Origin: Dermatophagoides farinae
Taxonomy: Eukaryota; Arthropoda; Arachnida; Sarcoptiformes; Pyroglyphidae
Assembly (NCBI RefSeq): GCF_024713945.1
Contig: NC_134678.1
Span: 4,340,001 to 4,404,000, forward strand
DNA: 64,000 nucleotides
Direction of reading: 5' to 3'
Shown here: positions 41,341 through 52,794 of the stretch, one piece after another
Layout of the letters: each line of letters opens with the position of its first letter
Position numbering within the stretch: the stretch's first letter is position 1
The notes under the pieces: model-generated
Databases searched by the model: none
Told to the model about the DNA's origin: nothing
What the model saw: only the letters and a program-made list of their open reading frames with translations
Made by a program: the position numbers and the translations under genes

Positions 41341-42224
41341 ATGCCTCGTTTAGTTATTGGTAAGATAATTGATATGATCATTTTGTTTTAATAAATCTTT
41401 GATTTTTTACTAGCCAAATGGCGAAGGATACGTTTTCCCACGGTAGGCCAGAATTTATCTATTGATTTTCCATCAATAAAGCTAATTTTATTATGAATTG
41501 ATTTTGTAGACCAAAGTCGAAAAACTTATGCCTCAAATGCCTTACGTAATTCCTGATAAAGCAATCAAAGTTCGAGGCGGACGTAATCTCGAACATTTAC
41601 GTCGGATATTTCCCTATCAAATGCGATTGATTGCGATTGCCCATTCGGTCAATCGATTGATTGATCAAGAACGAGTCGAATTCAGTTATTACAGAGGATA
41701 TGAAGTTCGGAATTATACTGAGCGGGTAATTATATAAACGAAAATTTAGTTTTACTTGTATTTCAATTTTTTTTTATTCAGTTGATAGCCGAAGCGATGC
41801 GTTATGGTGACTGTCATGTACCAACAATGGAACTTGCCAATTTCTATTTGAAAGTATGATCATTTTTTATGAATTTTAAAAATTTTGTCTTCTAAAATGA
41901 TGAAATTCGTATTGTGAATAGGATAAAACCTTGATCCATAAATTGTTCAAAGTATTGGTACCACGTTATTTAAACTATACGACATCATTCACATCGATGC
42001 ATTTACTCTCGAATCGTGACATCGATTGGTCAAATTATAAACAACGATCGTACGTTAATCAACGAGTACTGATCGAATTGAAAGGCAATCCGTATCCGCC
42101 ATTATTGAATCATGATTTAAAAAGAAAAAATTTACTACATAATATTCTTCTTAGTCAAGTTAGTCGAGATTATTACATGAACAAAACAGATGTGAATTGT
42201 GAAACATTAAATGAACAAGATTAA
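41341..42224 (+). CDS. MRPL17: Mitochondrial ribosomal protein L17 (bL17m)
   Basis: Five exons (41341-41359, 41414-41442, 41510-41725, 41782-41853, 41922-42224) give 212 residues. All junctions keep the frame, and the introns are very short (about 50-70 bp). The core (GGRNLEHLRRIFPYQMRLI, a YxEKLI-like segment NYTERLIAEAMRYGD, then LIHKLFKVLVPRYLNYTTSFT and IELKGNPYPPLL) matches bL17 of the mitochondrial large ribosomal subunit. The basic N-terminus (MPRLVIAKWRRIRF) is compatible with mitochondrial import. The C-terminal tail after the conserved core carries no known motif. It converges with the glycolipid transfer protein gene, 89 bp apart. The first 19-nt exon is small and less certain than the others. 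Confidence 0.88.
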
Positions 42225-42313
42225 CTCGAATGGCAACAAATGTTCTAGTGTAGTAATTGTAATATCGAATATAAATCCTTTCTTTGTAATTAAATAAGAC
42301 ATTGTTTAAATGA

Positions 42314-43040
42314 TCAAGGCTGAAATCCATGAGCCAATAATAAAATGGCCACTGCTTCGGTGTTTGATTTTAGATGTTTAAGATAATTATCGATAGACTT
42401 GATGATCACTTGTCGTAATTCGATCAATGGCATGTTTAAATTCAGATATCCAAGATATTTTAGAAGATTGGTTCTACTTGGAACAGCCATCAGACAACAA
42501 CTGAATATCTTTCTTACTAACCATCCATGGTATTTCTTCAATGTTAACTCGTAAGCTGAATCAAAGTGTTTGGTCAAATCTTCGGGCAAGTTTTGCAAGC
42601 TTTCTTCATCGTCAACTTGTTTGTAATCTTCTAGAAATAACGAGAGGAAAATTTGATTGTAAATCAGAGCTCGATTTAGCCATGTCAATGCATCCGTTCC
42701 GACGTGTAGGTCTTCATCTTTAAGTGTCTCTTTTTCAAGTTTCACTATCGTATTCAAATGCTAAAATTTCATATCATTCAAAGAAAAATCACATATTTTA
42801 ATTATATGATCTCACCTTAAACATGGATTTATCCGTATCAAATATGTTCATTAGTTTATTGATGTTGCCATCGATATCGTTTTTAACAGGCTTAAAAGTG
42901 ATGCCGAAAAATTCGACAAATTTAACTATACATTTGGAGGCTTCAAGGAATCTTTCTGTATCTATTAAACCATCTGTATCGATGTCGACGAAAGGAACAA
43001 CCGTTTCAAAGAACACCGGCTCATTATTGCAGATTTCCAT
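42314..43040 (-). CDS. GLTP: Glycolipid transfer protein (GLTP domain)
   Basis: Two exons on the minus strand (42816-43040, 42314-42760), joined in phase 0 over a 55-bp intron, give 223 residues. The all-alpha GLTP fold is covered completely. The sugar-headgroup recognition residues of human GLTP are all present: D, N and K in DIDGNINKLM, W in ALTWLNRAL, and H in KKYHGWLVRKIF. The protein is expected to move glycosphingolipids such as glucosylceramide between membranes in the cytosol; Leu/Ile-rich helices form the lipid pocket. Its start lies 173 bp from the divergent gene at 43214, so the two may share a promoter. Confidence 0.92.
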
Positions 43041-43213
43041 TTTGATTTTCAGATAATTTATGTGAGGAAAAAGCTGATTATTCTAACATATTATTTTAAT
43101 GATAAATTACCAGATGGCAGTATTCGATTCATAAACAGCTGATTGCGAGTGTCGACGAGTCTGACCTCTGAGATTGATTTACTATAGATTGTCCATCAAT
43201 TATCGTAACGAAT
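43041..43213. promoter_or_regulatory. Putative bidirectional promoter
   Basis: Only 173 bp separate the start codons of the GLTP gene (minus) and the 62-aa protein gene (plus). Both 5' UTRs and promoters must fit here, so shared regulation is plausible. No specific box is identified. Confidence 0.5.
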
Positions 43214-43402
43214 ATGGCGAATTTTCGAGTATATCCAGATAAGAATAACTATTCAAGTTCACCAGCCGGAAGAAAAATCTTCGTGGGCATGGTTTTGGCC
43301 GGTATAGCTGGCCATTGGCTACTATATCGAAATCACTATAGTCGTCAAGATCGATTCAGCACCGTATTAGCTCGGTGGATGTCGAAACGTTCGGATTATT
43401 AA
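43214..43402 (+). CDS. Small single-pass membrane protein, unknown
   Basis: A 62-residue single-exon frame starting MANFRVYPDKNNYSS. One hydrophobic segment (about residues 22-37, IFVGMVLAGIAGHWLL) is preceded by GRK and followed by a basic tail with RARWMSKR-like charge. Size and layout resemble accessory subunits of mitochondrial inner-membrane complexes, but I do not recognise the family. Support for a real gene: higher complexity than random frames here, a position between two divergent or convergent genes in a compact cluster, a short likely promoter, and AATAAA about 40 bp after the stop. It converges with the YAE1-like gene 52 bp away. Confidence 0.65.
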   Translation: MANFRVYPDKNNYSSSPAGRKIFVGMVLAGIAGHWLLYRNHYSRQDRFSTVLARWMSKRSDY

Positions 43403-43454
43403 TTCCATGTATTGTTTTTGTTTTATTAGAACAATGTTGTAATAAATAAAAATT

Positions 43455-44020
43455 TCACAAATTTATATCATTAATTTTACCGATGATTCGCTCATCGAAA
43501 TTTAAATCAGCCAATTTTGCACATTCAATGATTTCGGCTTTGATCTGATTGAATTCATTGATCAATTCATTACTCGGCTTAATGTTTTCCATCATCATTT
43601 CTTCGGATATTTCATACAATTTTCGCTCAACATTTGAATTCATCTGCTGTTCAAATTCTTGATCTAGTTGCATATACAATCTTGATATCCGAGATTTGAT
43701 TTGTTTCATACGATTAAGAACTTCATCCTGATGTCTCATTTTATAAATCAAAACATCATTGAATCCTTCTAGATGTCCTATCTTTTCGAAATATGGAAAA
43801 GCAATCGAATATCCATCATCGAAGGATTGCTGTGTCAATTTGTCTCGTGTTTCCTCAAAAGCGTCATGGAATGCTGACTAAAAAGAATTTAAAACAAAAC
43901 CCGATTTTTTTTCAATGGATAACTTACATTTTCAATACGATTCAAATCTCTTTCGAATTCTCTTGATGCCAAGGCTAATTCATCATCACCATCTGAATCA
44001 CCGAAAACATCATCGGCCAT
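43455..44020 (-). CDS. YAE1: YAE1-like protein (Fe-S adaptor for ABCE1)
   Basis: Two exons on the minus strand (43928-44020, 43455-43877) with a 50-bp intron, phase 0, give 171 residues. The N-terminus is acidic (MADDVFGDSDGDDELA). A Yae1-type segment follows, SFDDGYSIAFPYFEKIGHLEGF, in which Gly or small/aromatic residues recur every fourth position as in the deca-GX3 motif, though partly degenerate. The rest is helical with coiled-coil potential. Yae1 with Lto1 brings the cytosolic Fe-S assembly machinery to the ribosome-recycling ATPase ABCE1/Rli1. The assignment rests on the short motif, size and acidic start, so it is moderate; another small Yae1-domain protein is possible. Confidence 0.62.
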
Positions 44021-44253
44021 CGTTCGACATGTTCAGCGATATTTCATCATTATCATCACTTACTGCCATCTATTGGGCAGATCATATTGATTTTCAATCT
44101 TTGTTTTGTGGATATTTTATATCGTAAAATGAATAATAAAAAAAGTAAAAGGAATAAATTGAAAAAACGGAATTTTAATTATTACTTCGAAAAATTATTC
44201 AAAAACAATTTCTATACACGCACATAGCTTTGGCTTCCAAAAAACAATGATGA

Positions 44254-45481
44254 TTATTGTTTAAGAAGAAGGCATCGACGTTTAAGACATTTTTGTTTCT
44301 TGATATCATTGCCACCGAATTTTGGTTTATCCAAACAATATAAACATGTACCACAATCATCTTGTAAACATCCTTCACAAACACGGCAAGCCATTCGACG
44401 AAATTTAGAATTCATCCCAAGTGAATTGTCACCCTTTGAAGTAGTACTAGATTTTTTCTTTAATAGATCCTGTTTGGATTTGGATTTTTTAACTCCCAAA
44501 TTCATTGATCGATGTCCAGGTTGTTTGATTTCAGGATTGGGTTTTATAAACTTCTGAACAATACTCTCATTCAAAGATGAACCTGAGGCTATGGTTTCCT
44601 TTAAAAGTATTTGATCATCTGAGGTAATATGGTTATTATTGTTGATATCGTCTACCGTGAGAATATTCGATGTGGAAGCATTAAAATGTTTTTGGTATAT
44701 GTTGGCATGTTTCTTAGGATCTAATATATATTTCTTTAAACAAGCATTGAGTAGACAAGATTTACAACGTGCACCAGGCGAATCAATTTTCAATGAACAA
44801 TTTCCATCATACAAACATATGTATTGCACTGGTTTCTGAGTGTAACGATAGAAAAATTTGGCACAACTTTCACAGCTGAACACACCATAACGACGTGATA
44901 TATGAGAATAATATTTGGTTAGTCCACAAACTTCACATGTAACGGTTCCGCCTTTGGAATTTTGATTGGGCATCGATGAATGAGTTGGCGAAGATTTAGT
45001 CGATTGTGTTAAAGACGAAACAAAACCTATGATAAAAGGGAAAAATATTAATATATTAATACGTACTGTTTTCAATGATAAAAAATCACTTACTTTCATC
45101 AACATCGAGGTTCTCATGTAATTGCATGGACATAAGATGTGAATTATCTTCAAAATAATCTTCAACACTGTTAGAAACTTGGTCAACAATCGCATCATCA
45201 TCATCAAAGACCTTTTCAATAGGATCATCAAAATCATCTTGATCATAATCGATAATTGGTCTTTTTCTTTGTTTTTTCTGATGACCGATTTTTTTGAAAG
45301 ATATTTCCTCTTCATAATGTTCACAATGATAATGTAATTGTATTTGATCCATTGTGTCAAAAATTTTGGCGCAAAACATACAACGGTAAACTGTTTCGGC
45401 AATGATGATGCCGTTATTGTCACATATTATTGATCGAACATTTAATGCTGATCGAGATGGATCATTGACCAATTGCATCAT
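44254..45481 (-). CDS. Zinc-finger protein with C2H2, nuclear-receptor-like and CXXC fingers
   Basis: Two exons on the minus strand (45094-45481, 44254-45026) with a 67-bp intron, phase 1, give 386 residues. Finger 1 is C2H2-like (C34, C37, H50, H55), followed by a basic KKQRKR and a strongly acidic region. Finger pair 2 matches a nuclear-receptor DNA-binding domain: C160-x2-C163-x17-C181-x2-C184-x15-C200-x5-C206-x10-C217-x2-C220-x4-C225, with a P-box-like CESCAKFFYR after RYGVF. The first loop is four residues longer than usual. No ligand-binding domain follows. A Ser/Lys linker leads to a C-terminal CXXC finger (C343-C381) with CRVCEGC, DCGTC, KFGG and KQKC, the elements that contact unmethylated CpG in KDM2, CFP1 and MLL. 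The protein is probably a nuclear CpG-binding regulator. I do not recognise a named orthologue. A 5' UTR intron probably lies between about 45493 and 45570. Confidence 0.85.
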
Positions 45482-45839
45482 GATGAATTTTCTATAATTA
45501 AATTTAAAATAAACCAAACAAAAGAAAGATAGATCGTTAATCAAAAAACAAGGTTTTGGTGATTACCGATGCTCTTGATGTTTTTGTGTGTGTGACCAGA
45601 ACGTTTTTCTATAGTTACGATGATGATGATATCAATTGATGGATAAAAATATGACAAACGTATTCACTGTTTACAGTTTGAGTTCGTTATTCGAATGGCT
45701 GATATTTTTTGGCCAGTGACGTATTGTCACGAACTAACAAAATTAACAGCATTGGTAGCAGATAGATTTGAAGGCAACTGCTAACTTCTTGTTAGGAGAA
45801 AAATAAACGGCACGCAAATCATCATCGACAGCAGCCACG

Positions 45840-45875
45840 GCTCGATGTCGTCGTCGCTAACCAACGACATCGAGC
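45840..45875. repeat. CpG-rich perfect inverted repeat (12-bp arms, 12-nt loop)
   Basis: The arm GCTCGATGTCGT at 45840-45851 is exactly complementary to ACGACATCGAGC at 45864-45875. A related half-site, GGCTCGATGATG, occurs at about 45989. The location between divergent genes suggests a dimeric protein-binding site or a cruciform-forming hairpin. Confidence 0.85.
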
Positions 45876-45886
45876 AACGCACGTTT

Positions 45887-45909
45887 ACACACACACACAC
45901 ACACACACA
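45887..45909. repeat. CA dinucleotide microsatellite
   Basis: About eleven AC units directly after the CpG-rich inverted repeat in the divergent promoter region. Confidence 0.9.
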
Positions 45910-46656
45910 TGCTTTGCAAATGTGATGACTATGGCTGTGTGTGTTTTATAGGACGCCACCACGGCATTTTTATCGTTAACTTGATGTGGCTCGATGATGC
46001 CGTTCTCTTTTGAACCTCAAACCGATCCATACCGAAATCCACTGGTATAATGATTTGATGATGTAGCAATATAAAGTAGATTTTGAAAAAAAGGATCCAT
46101 AACAAGAAAATATTTTCGCAGATTATTTCCGTAGCTGTAATTTATTGAAAAATTTAATAGTCTTAGTTCCACTAATGATAGGATTTTATTCTTTGTAAAC
46201 GGCGCGAAAATTTTCAATTATATAATACAGAAATCTATAGATTGGATGAAAAATACATTTCTCATTTAAATAGTCGTGATATTTAATAGCGGGTATACCC
46301 GAACGCTTATATTAATCTGCGACTGCGAAAATCTGATAAAAAATATTAACCTTAGTAAGCATGCTCGAATCTTGATAATTTTTGTCCGTCGTCCTCATCT
46401 GTATGAGTCATCTTTCTGTTGGTTAGTCCGAATCGAATTTTTATGGTCAATTTTCTACAGCATCCTTATCATCATACGGACTTATTAGTTTGCAATGCTT
46501 TTTATGTAAATTATTAAAAGTTCGAATGATCGAACTCAAATAAAAAATTTGCCTGTTTTTCCGAATATAAAAAAATATATAAATCCAATCAAACGACAAT
46601 TACGACAAATGTACAAATTATTATCTGTCATTAACAATTTTTGCACATAAATACAA

Positions 46657-49600
46657 ATGCCAAAACATAATGCAAAAACAGAATGTTCAACATCAACAAT
46701 GTCTGATATTCGTAGCAATGAGAATTGCATTATCAATCATAATAATCGAATAAAAAATTCAAATAGCCTTAAACGAGACTATTCTGGTGACGGTACGATG
46801 ATCATCAATACGAATGGACGTAGTAAGATACCCATTTATAATGGTAATCATACAGATATGGCCACTAATGGTCGAAATTCTATGAATGTATTGGCCATAA
46901 ATAATCTAATCGGATGGAATATCGGTTACCATCATCATCAGCAACAACCACAGCAGATGATTACTAATTTAAATAATCTACGAATAATGGATTTACCCGA
47001 ACATGTACGAATCCATCAGAATATACATAATCGTCTTAATCATCCACAACGTCATCATTGTCAACAACAACAACAAGCACTACGATATTGTCAACATAAA
47101 CTCAGGTAAGATTCTCAGAAATGTGTTTGTTTCACTTGGAACAGAACAGAATAAATGAATGAATCGCGGCTAAACAGAAAAAAAATGAGTAGAAAGAGAA
47201 TCTAATAGGCTTGTTATGCATTGTCATAAGAGCAAATGAGTGTTGAGAGACACTCTCTCTGCTCAATTATTGTAATGTGGCTGGCTCATTCGTTGTAGAA
47301 TGTAACAACGTGTAGAGCTTATGTGGCTATTACATTGCTTACCATAGTGATGATAACATGAAAATTGATAATTTTTTATCATAATTTTACAGACCAAAAG
47401 AATTGAGTCGATCATTACCATCGACACCTGGATCATCTACACCGAAAGTAACACTTGAAGACGAAAGTTCTAACTCAATCATGTCATCATCAACCACGAC
47501 CGCCGCAACGACAGCTACCATGATGACAAATGCAACCAAAAATAGTTCCCGGTAATTAATTTAATTATTTTTTTTATATTAACGATAGAATAATTTTTTT
47601 ATCGAAAGAAAAAAACGTATGGCCAACTATGAGGAATATCTACCACTTTGTGAGATGCAAAAAGGTCTACAAAAAGGAGAAATCGTTGAGGTAAATTGAA
47701 TGAATTTATTCATTATTAATTAATATCTCAAATGTCTTCATACAGGGAATATTACGGATCAATCAACGAAATTATAACGATGCTTATATCAGTGCTCCGG
47801 TAATATCTGGTATTTTCATATTATCCAACTTTATCCAATAGTGTTTTTAATCTAAATCTTTATCTTATTGTATCGTGACATGGATTCGCTTATAGGACGG
47901 AGGCTTAGACATTTACATTAAAGGTTTGATTGACCGAAATAAAGCATTAAATGGTGATCTTGTTGCTGTGAAATTTCTGGATGAAAAAGAATGGAAGGTA
48001 TGATCAAAATATCTAAAATTTTCTTCGACAGTTTGATCCCAGATCTTTTCTTGAATCATATAGATTTCCTACACGGCAATAAATGCGAATTGGGAAGAAT
48101 GGAAAGACGATTTCATGCGATTGATCATGGCAAATAATGAAGAAATAGATCTTTCAAAATTGAAACTCAATTCAAAAGATATGGGATTAATTAGTATGGG
48201 TTCAAAATCCACGTCATCACCAATGACAAACGAGACATCCAAACAGTTGTTACTGGATGAATTTGAAAATCTTCCATTGGAAATTTTCACCTTACAAAAT
48301 TCCATTGTAAAAGAAGAGATATCTTATTGGCCACGATTAATTCAACGTACAGGAAAAGTGGTTGGAATTTTGAAACAAAATCATCCCAGAATGTTTGCTG
48401 GAACATTGAAATTTGATGAAAATAACGATAACAATATGAATCAAAAGAAAAAGAAAATAGAAAATGACAACAAATACGTAAAATTCACATCATGTGATAT
48501 TAGAAATCCTCAATTAATCATACCAATACAAACATTACCCGAATTCTTACTAAAAGACCATATCAAATTTAAGAATCATTTATTCTTAGCTGAAATTACC
48601 GATTGGAAATCAGATAGTCTCTATCCATCTGGTAAAATAATCAAGAATTTTGGTAAAATGGGTGACATTGATGTTGAAACAGAAATTATGCTCATATCCT
48701 TTAGTATCAACAAAGACGATTTTCCAGACCAAGCATTAGCTGAATATCAGGAAATATTTCCGGATAAAGACTGGCATATTCCTGAAACAGAAATTGAACA
48801 ACGGAGAGATCTTCGTAAAGAATGCATATTTACTATTGATCCAGAGACGGCTCGCGATCTTGATGATGCTATTTCTTATCGACAATTATCCGATGATCGA
48901 TTTGAAATTGGCGTTCACATTGCCGATGTATCATATTTCATCAAAGAGAATACATTGTTAGATCTTATCGCCAGTGATCGTGCAACTTCTGTTTACCTGG
49001 TTTCCAAAGTGATCCCGATGTTGCCACACATATTCTGTCAAGATTTATGTTCACTAAATCCTGGCCAAGATAAGCTTACATTCTCGGCTATCATAACAGT
49101 GAATAACTATGGCCAGGTTCTGGATCGATGGTTTGGACGTACAGTTATAAATTCATGCTGTAAGCTTTCCTATGAATTGGCACAAAAACTTATTGAATCC
49201 GATGATGATAACAAATTGGACGAGTCTATCTTTCCTCAGCTTTATGGTCCATGGTCTTTATCCGAAATCGGTCAACGTGTTCGCCATTTACATATTATAG
49301 CCAAAACTCTGCGACGAAATCGACAAGAGTCTGGCTCCATTCGATTGGATAAAACTAAAGTTTCATTTATGCTAAATGAAGAAGGCATGCCATTGGCATT
49401 GTCCAAATATAAGCTCCGCGAATCGAATTGGCTCATCGAAGAATTTATGCTTATGGCAAACAAATGTGTCGCTGAATTTCTGTATGATAAATTTGCTCCC
49501 GAAGGAAGAGCTTTCTTGCGATGTCACCCATCATTGGATAAGTTTGTTCTACGTGAATTTCTAAAATCAATCAAAGATATTTGTCCCATTGAATTTAAAA

Positions 49601-50407
49601 GTGAATGTTCACGATCAATGGTCGAATCCTTAGAAAAGTTGGCCGATATCGATAGAAACTTTTGCCAAATGTCTACAATGTTTTTGATAAAAGCCATGAA
49701 ATTGGCTATGTATACCTGTGTAAGCGATCAGGATAATCCCCTGTCATATCATCATTTTGCGTTGAATTTTTCCACATACACTCATTTTACATCACCAATA
49801 CGCCGATACGCTGATATTATAGTTCATCGTTTACTTTCCGTTGCTCTTGGATACGAATCAAGTATATGTTCAAAAACGAATGAAGAATTGAAAAAGATAG
49901 CTGATCATTGTAATACGAAAAAATATAATGCGATGTTAGCTTCAGAGAAAAGTACGGAAATCTATCTTAAGGCATATATATCGAAAATTGGATCACTTAC
50001 ATCGAAAGCAATCGTATTTCAAGTATATGATCATTCATTTGATGTCCTGACGCTGACATTTGACACCATCAATCGTATTTATTTGGATCAACTATATATT
50101 GATGATTATCAATTTATTCGTGATAATAGTAAACGTGAATTGAAATTGAAATGGAAACCAATCGACAAACAATCGATGCCCGACACTTGTTCTGAAACCT
50201 TGTCAGATGACAACAAAATGAATTTAATTCAAACTATAAAAAGTTTTGCTATACTTGATATTGAAATGATTGTAACGGATAAATTTGAATTTAAGGTAAG
50301 ATGCTTTGTTATATTCTCTTGTAGATTTTCATTCTTTTTCATCTGTCCATTACATCCAGGTCATTACTGCTCATCCAAACGGAAAATTTATTTATAATTT
50401 GAAATGA
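46657..50407 (+). CDS. DIS3L2: DIS3-like exonuclease 2
   Basis: Seven exons (46657-47105, 47393-47551, 47609-47690, 47746-47799, 47896-47997, 48064-50295, 50360-50407) give 1041 residues. DIS3L2 is a cytoplasmic 3'-5' exoribonuclease that degrades oligo-uridylated RNA without the exosome; unlike DIS3 it has no PIN domain, and none is seen here. The N-terminus (about 1-200) is a Asn/His/Gln- and Ser/Thr-rich extension. The first cold-shock domain starts near [26 protein letters not shown]-type sequence spread over exons 3-5 and continues in exon 6. The RNB catalytic domain starts near residue 529; D541, D547, D549 and D550 in the [11 protein letters not shown] motif are the metal-binding aspartates. 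ADVSYF, RATSVYL and SPIRRYAD motifs follow, then an S1-type end. The large 2.2-kb exon carries the whole RNB domain. NAA20 follows after 259 bp on the same strand. Confidence 0.95.
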
Positions 50408-50666
50408 TCTTATTATTTTGAATTTTTTTTTATTTTTATCGAATTATTTTGCCAATTTTCTGATATATTTGAGCATGAAATATTTTATTATTAGTAAAAA
50501 TAAAAATGCTAAAAATGCAAATTATTCCTTTTGGCGCCATCTTTTATCTAAACGATTGACGAACAGGTTTGATATTCGCACGAGTTAATCGAGTCCTATA
50601 GCCAAACATTTGAAACAATAAACAGAACAATATCTGAGAAAAAAGCAAATTCTCTTCAATCAAATA

Positions 50667-51432
50667 ATGACTAATCTTCGACCATTCAAATTGGACGATT
50701 TATTTCGTATCAACAATGTGTTCGTATCAATAAAAATTAAACGAATCTAATTTTGTTTGTTTTTTTTCCTAAAGAAATTTAGACCCATTCACTGAAACCT
50801 ACGGTTTATCATTCTATCTACAATATTTAACCCATTGGCCCGAATATTTTCATATAGCTGAATCATTAAATGGTGAAATCATGGGATACAGTAAGTCATG
50901 TATTATAGTCATATTGTATAATTATTACAACCATATTTTGTTCAAGTCATGGGCAAAATTGAAGGTACCGGTAATAATTGGCATGGACATGTAACCGCTT
51001 TGACTGTTGCCCCACAATATCGTCGATTGAATCTAGCTGCTAAACTAATGTATTGTCTAGAGTTGACATCGGAAAGGTTATTATTCACTATTTACAAGAT
51101 TTAATTACTATAAATCTGTTTTTATATTTTGAAACAGGAAACAAGCTTTTTTTGTTGATTTGTTTGTTAGAATTTCGAATAAGATTGCCATTGATATGTA
51201 TAAAAAACTTGGCTATAGTGTATATCGACAGGTATTGGAATATTACACCGGGGATCCGGATGAAGACGCATATGGTAATTGATTATCAATAATTTACAGT
51301 AAATTGAACTAATTAAATTTTTTTCACGTTGATCGAATGCATATAGATATGAGAAAAGCTTTATCTCGTGACAAACTTAAACAATCAATCATTCCATTGC
51401 CTCATCCTGTCCGAATTGAAGATTTAGAATAA
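50667..51432 (+). CDS. NAA20: N-alpha-acetyltransferase 20, catalytic subunit of NatB
   Basis: Five exons (50667-50719, 50775-50890, 50947-51076, 51138-51274, 51347-51432) give 173 residues, close to the 178 of human NAA20. The GNAT domain covers nearly the whole protein: MTNLRPFKLDDLF start, NLDPFTETYG, YLQYLTHWPEYF, HGHVTALTVAP, FFVDLFVR and LGYSVYRQVLEYYTG. The protein joins NAA25 in NatB and acetylates nascent chains starting Met-Asp, -Glu, -Asn or -Gln. The acetyl-CoA loop, usually R-R-x-G-x-A, reads RRLNLAA, so Gly is replaced by Asn. The C-terminus keeps the family tail DMRKALSRD...SIIPLPHPVRIEDLE in short form. The exon 3 donor (GTTATT) is weak but needed by the frame. Introns are 55-72 bp. 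CDK10 starts 171 bp downstream. Confidence 0.95.
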
Positions 51433-51603
51433 ATATTCCTTAATTTATGGCCTTGGTCTTCTATCCATTATAATGACTCATTCGGAATTTTCCAATCTTT
51501 ATTTTTTATTTATTTCCTAAATTCGAATAAAGATGTCGCTTTTGATGTATGTTTTGATGTTTGTTTATCTTATTTTTTACAAAACTCAAATCTGATTATT
51601 ATC

Positions 51604-52794
51604 ATGACGACAATAACAGATAATACCATTTATTCATTTGAAGATCTTTCTTCATTCGAAATTCCGAAAAGTCATCTGGTATGTCAATGTTGTTATTATT
51701 GGAATTTCTCTTTTAATATTCCTTTTTAGCTTGGTTCATGTGATCATGTGGGAGACTATGAGAAATTGAACAAAATTGGACAAGGAACATATGGAGTCGT
51801 TTACAAAGCTAGAAATATTCAAACTAATGAAATAATGGCTTTAAAAAGGATTAAGATTGAAAAACTTAAAGATGGATTCCCCATTAGTAGTGTTCGTGAG
51901 ATAAATATTCTGAGAACAGTTCATCATCCAAATATTGTCGAATTTAAAGATGTCGTCGTCGGTAAATCTTTGGACAACGTATTTTTAGTCATGGAATATT
52001 GTGAACAAGATTTGGCCACATTGATTGACTGCCAAATTCACTTCACCGAATCACAAGTAATCAATTCAGTTGCACAATTAAATGATTAAATTTTTTTCTT
52101 TATAGATCAAATGTCTGATGCAACAACTTTTTCGTGGTTTAAAATATTTACATAAAAACTTTATAATTCATCGTGATTTAAAAGTATCAAATTTATTGTT
52201 AACTGACAAAGGATTATTAAAAATCGCTGATTTTGGTCTTGCACGAAACTATGGATTTCCAAACGATCCAATGTCACCATGTGTCGTGACATTATGGTAT
52301 CGAGCACCGGAATTATTGTTTCAATCGAATTATCATTCTACAGCTATCGATATGTGGGCAACCGGTTGTATATTTGGTGAATTATTGTTACAGAAACCAT
52401 TACTGCCTGGACAGAGTGAAATGCAACAGATAGATTTGATTATTGATTTGATAGGCACACCAAATGACAAAATTTGGCCAGGATTTTCTGACTTGCCTAT
52501 TGCAAAAACATTCACTGTTAAGCATCAACCATTCAATAATATATCACATCTATTTTCATGTGTATCAAAAGCCGGTATCCGATTATTGAATTTACTTTTA
52601 ATGTACGATCCATGGAAACGAGCAACGGCTGATGAATGTTTACAAAGCTCTTATTTTCGTGAATCTCCTTTGCGTGAGTATTTTTTTTTTGCATCAAGAC
52701 AAAAATTCTAAAATTTTTTTGATCGTTTTTTTATCTACTAGCTTGTGACCCAAGCGTGATGCCATCGTTTCCTCAAAGTCGTAAAAACCGATAA
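51604..52794 (+). CDS. CDK10: Cyclin-dependent kinase 10
   Basis: Four exons (51604-51678, 51730-52056, 52106-52673, 52742-52794) give 340 residues. It is a complete Ser/Thr kinase: Gly-rich loop [10 protein letters not shown] (41-50), ATP lysine K64, PISSVRE cyclin-contact helix (76-82), HRDLKVSN catalytic loop (H156-N163), DFG at 176-178, and the activation segment with [17 protein letters not shown] in place of [16 protein letters not shown] and the short C-terminal [11 protein letters not shown] tail identify CDK10, not CDK11. CDK10 pairs with cyclin M and phosphorylates ETS2 in vertebrates. The final exon is only 53 nt, but its junction recreates Pro-Cys-Asp-Pro as in the human enzyme. 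The basic extension after this tail in mammals is missing. Confidence 0.95.

Larger units (their letters stand above)
45482..46656. promoter_or_regulatory. Divergent promoter region between the zinc-finger gene and DIS3L2
   Basis: About 1.2 kb separates two start codons on opposite strands. Part of it (45780-46020) is clearly richer in CpG than the surroundings and holds a perfect 12-bp inverted repeat (45840-45851 and 45864-45875) and a CA tract. This looks like a shared promoter. No coding sequence is recognised; several short frames are low in complexity. Confidence 0.5.

Noticed and set aside
45027-45423. N-terminal extension of the zinc-finger frame upstream of 45026
   Set aside because: This reads through the 67-bp intron and then antisense to the correct frame of exon 1; phase-1 splicing 45094/45026 gives the C2H2-containing protein instead.
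50296-50397. End of the long DIS3L2 frame after 50295
   Set aside because: It is intron read-through; a good GTAAGA donor and an acceptor at 50358-50359 join to the short last exon in phase.
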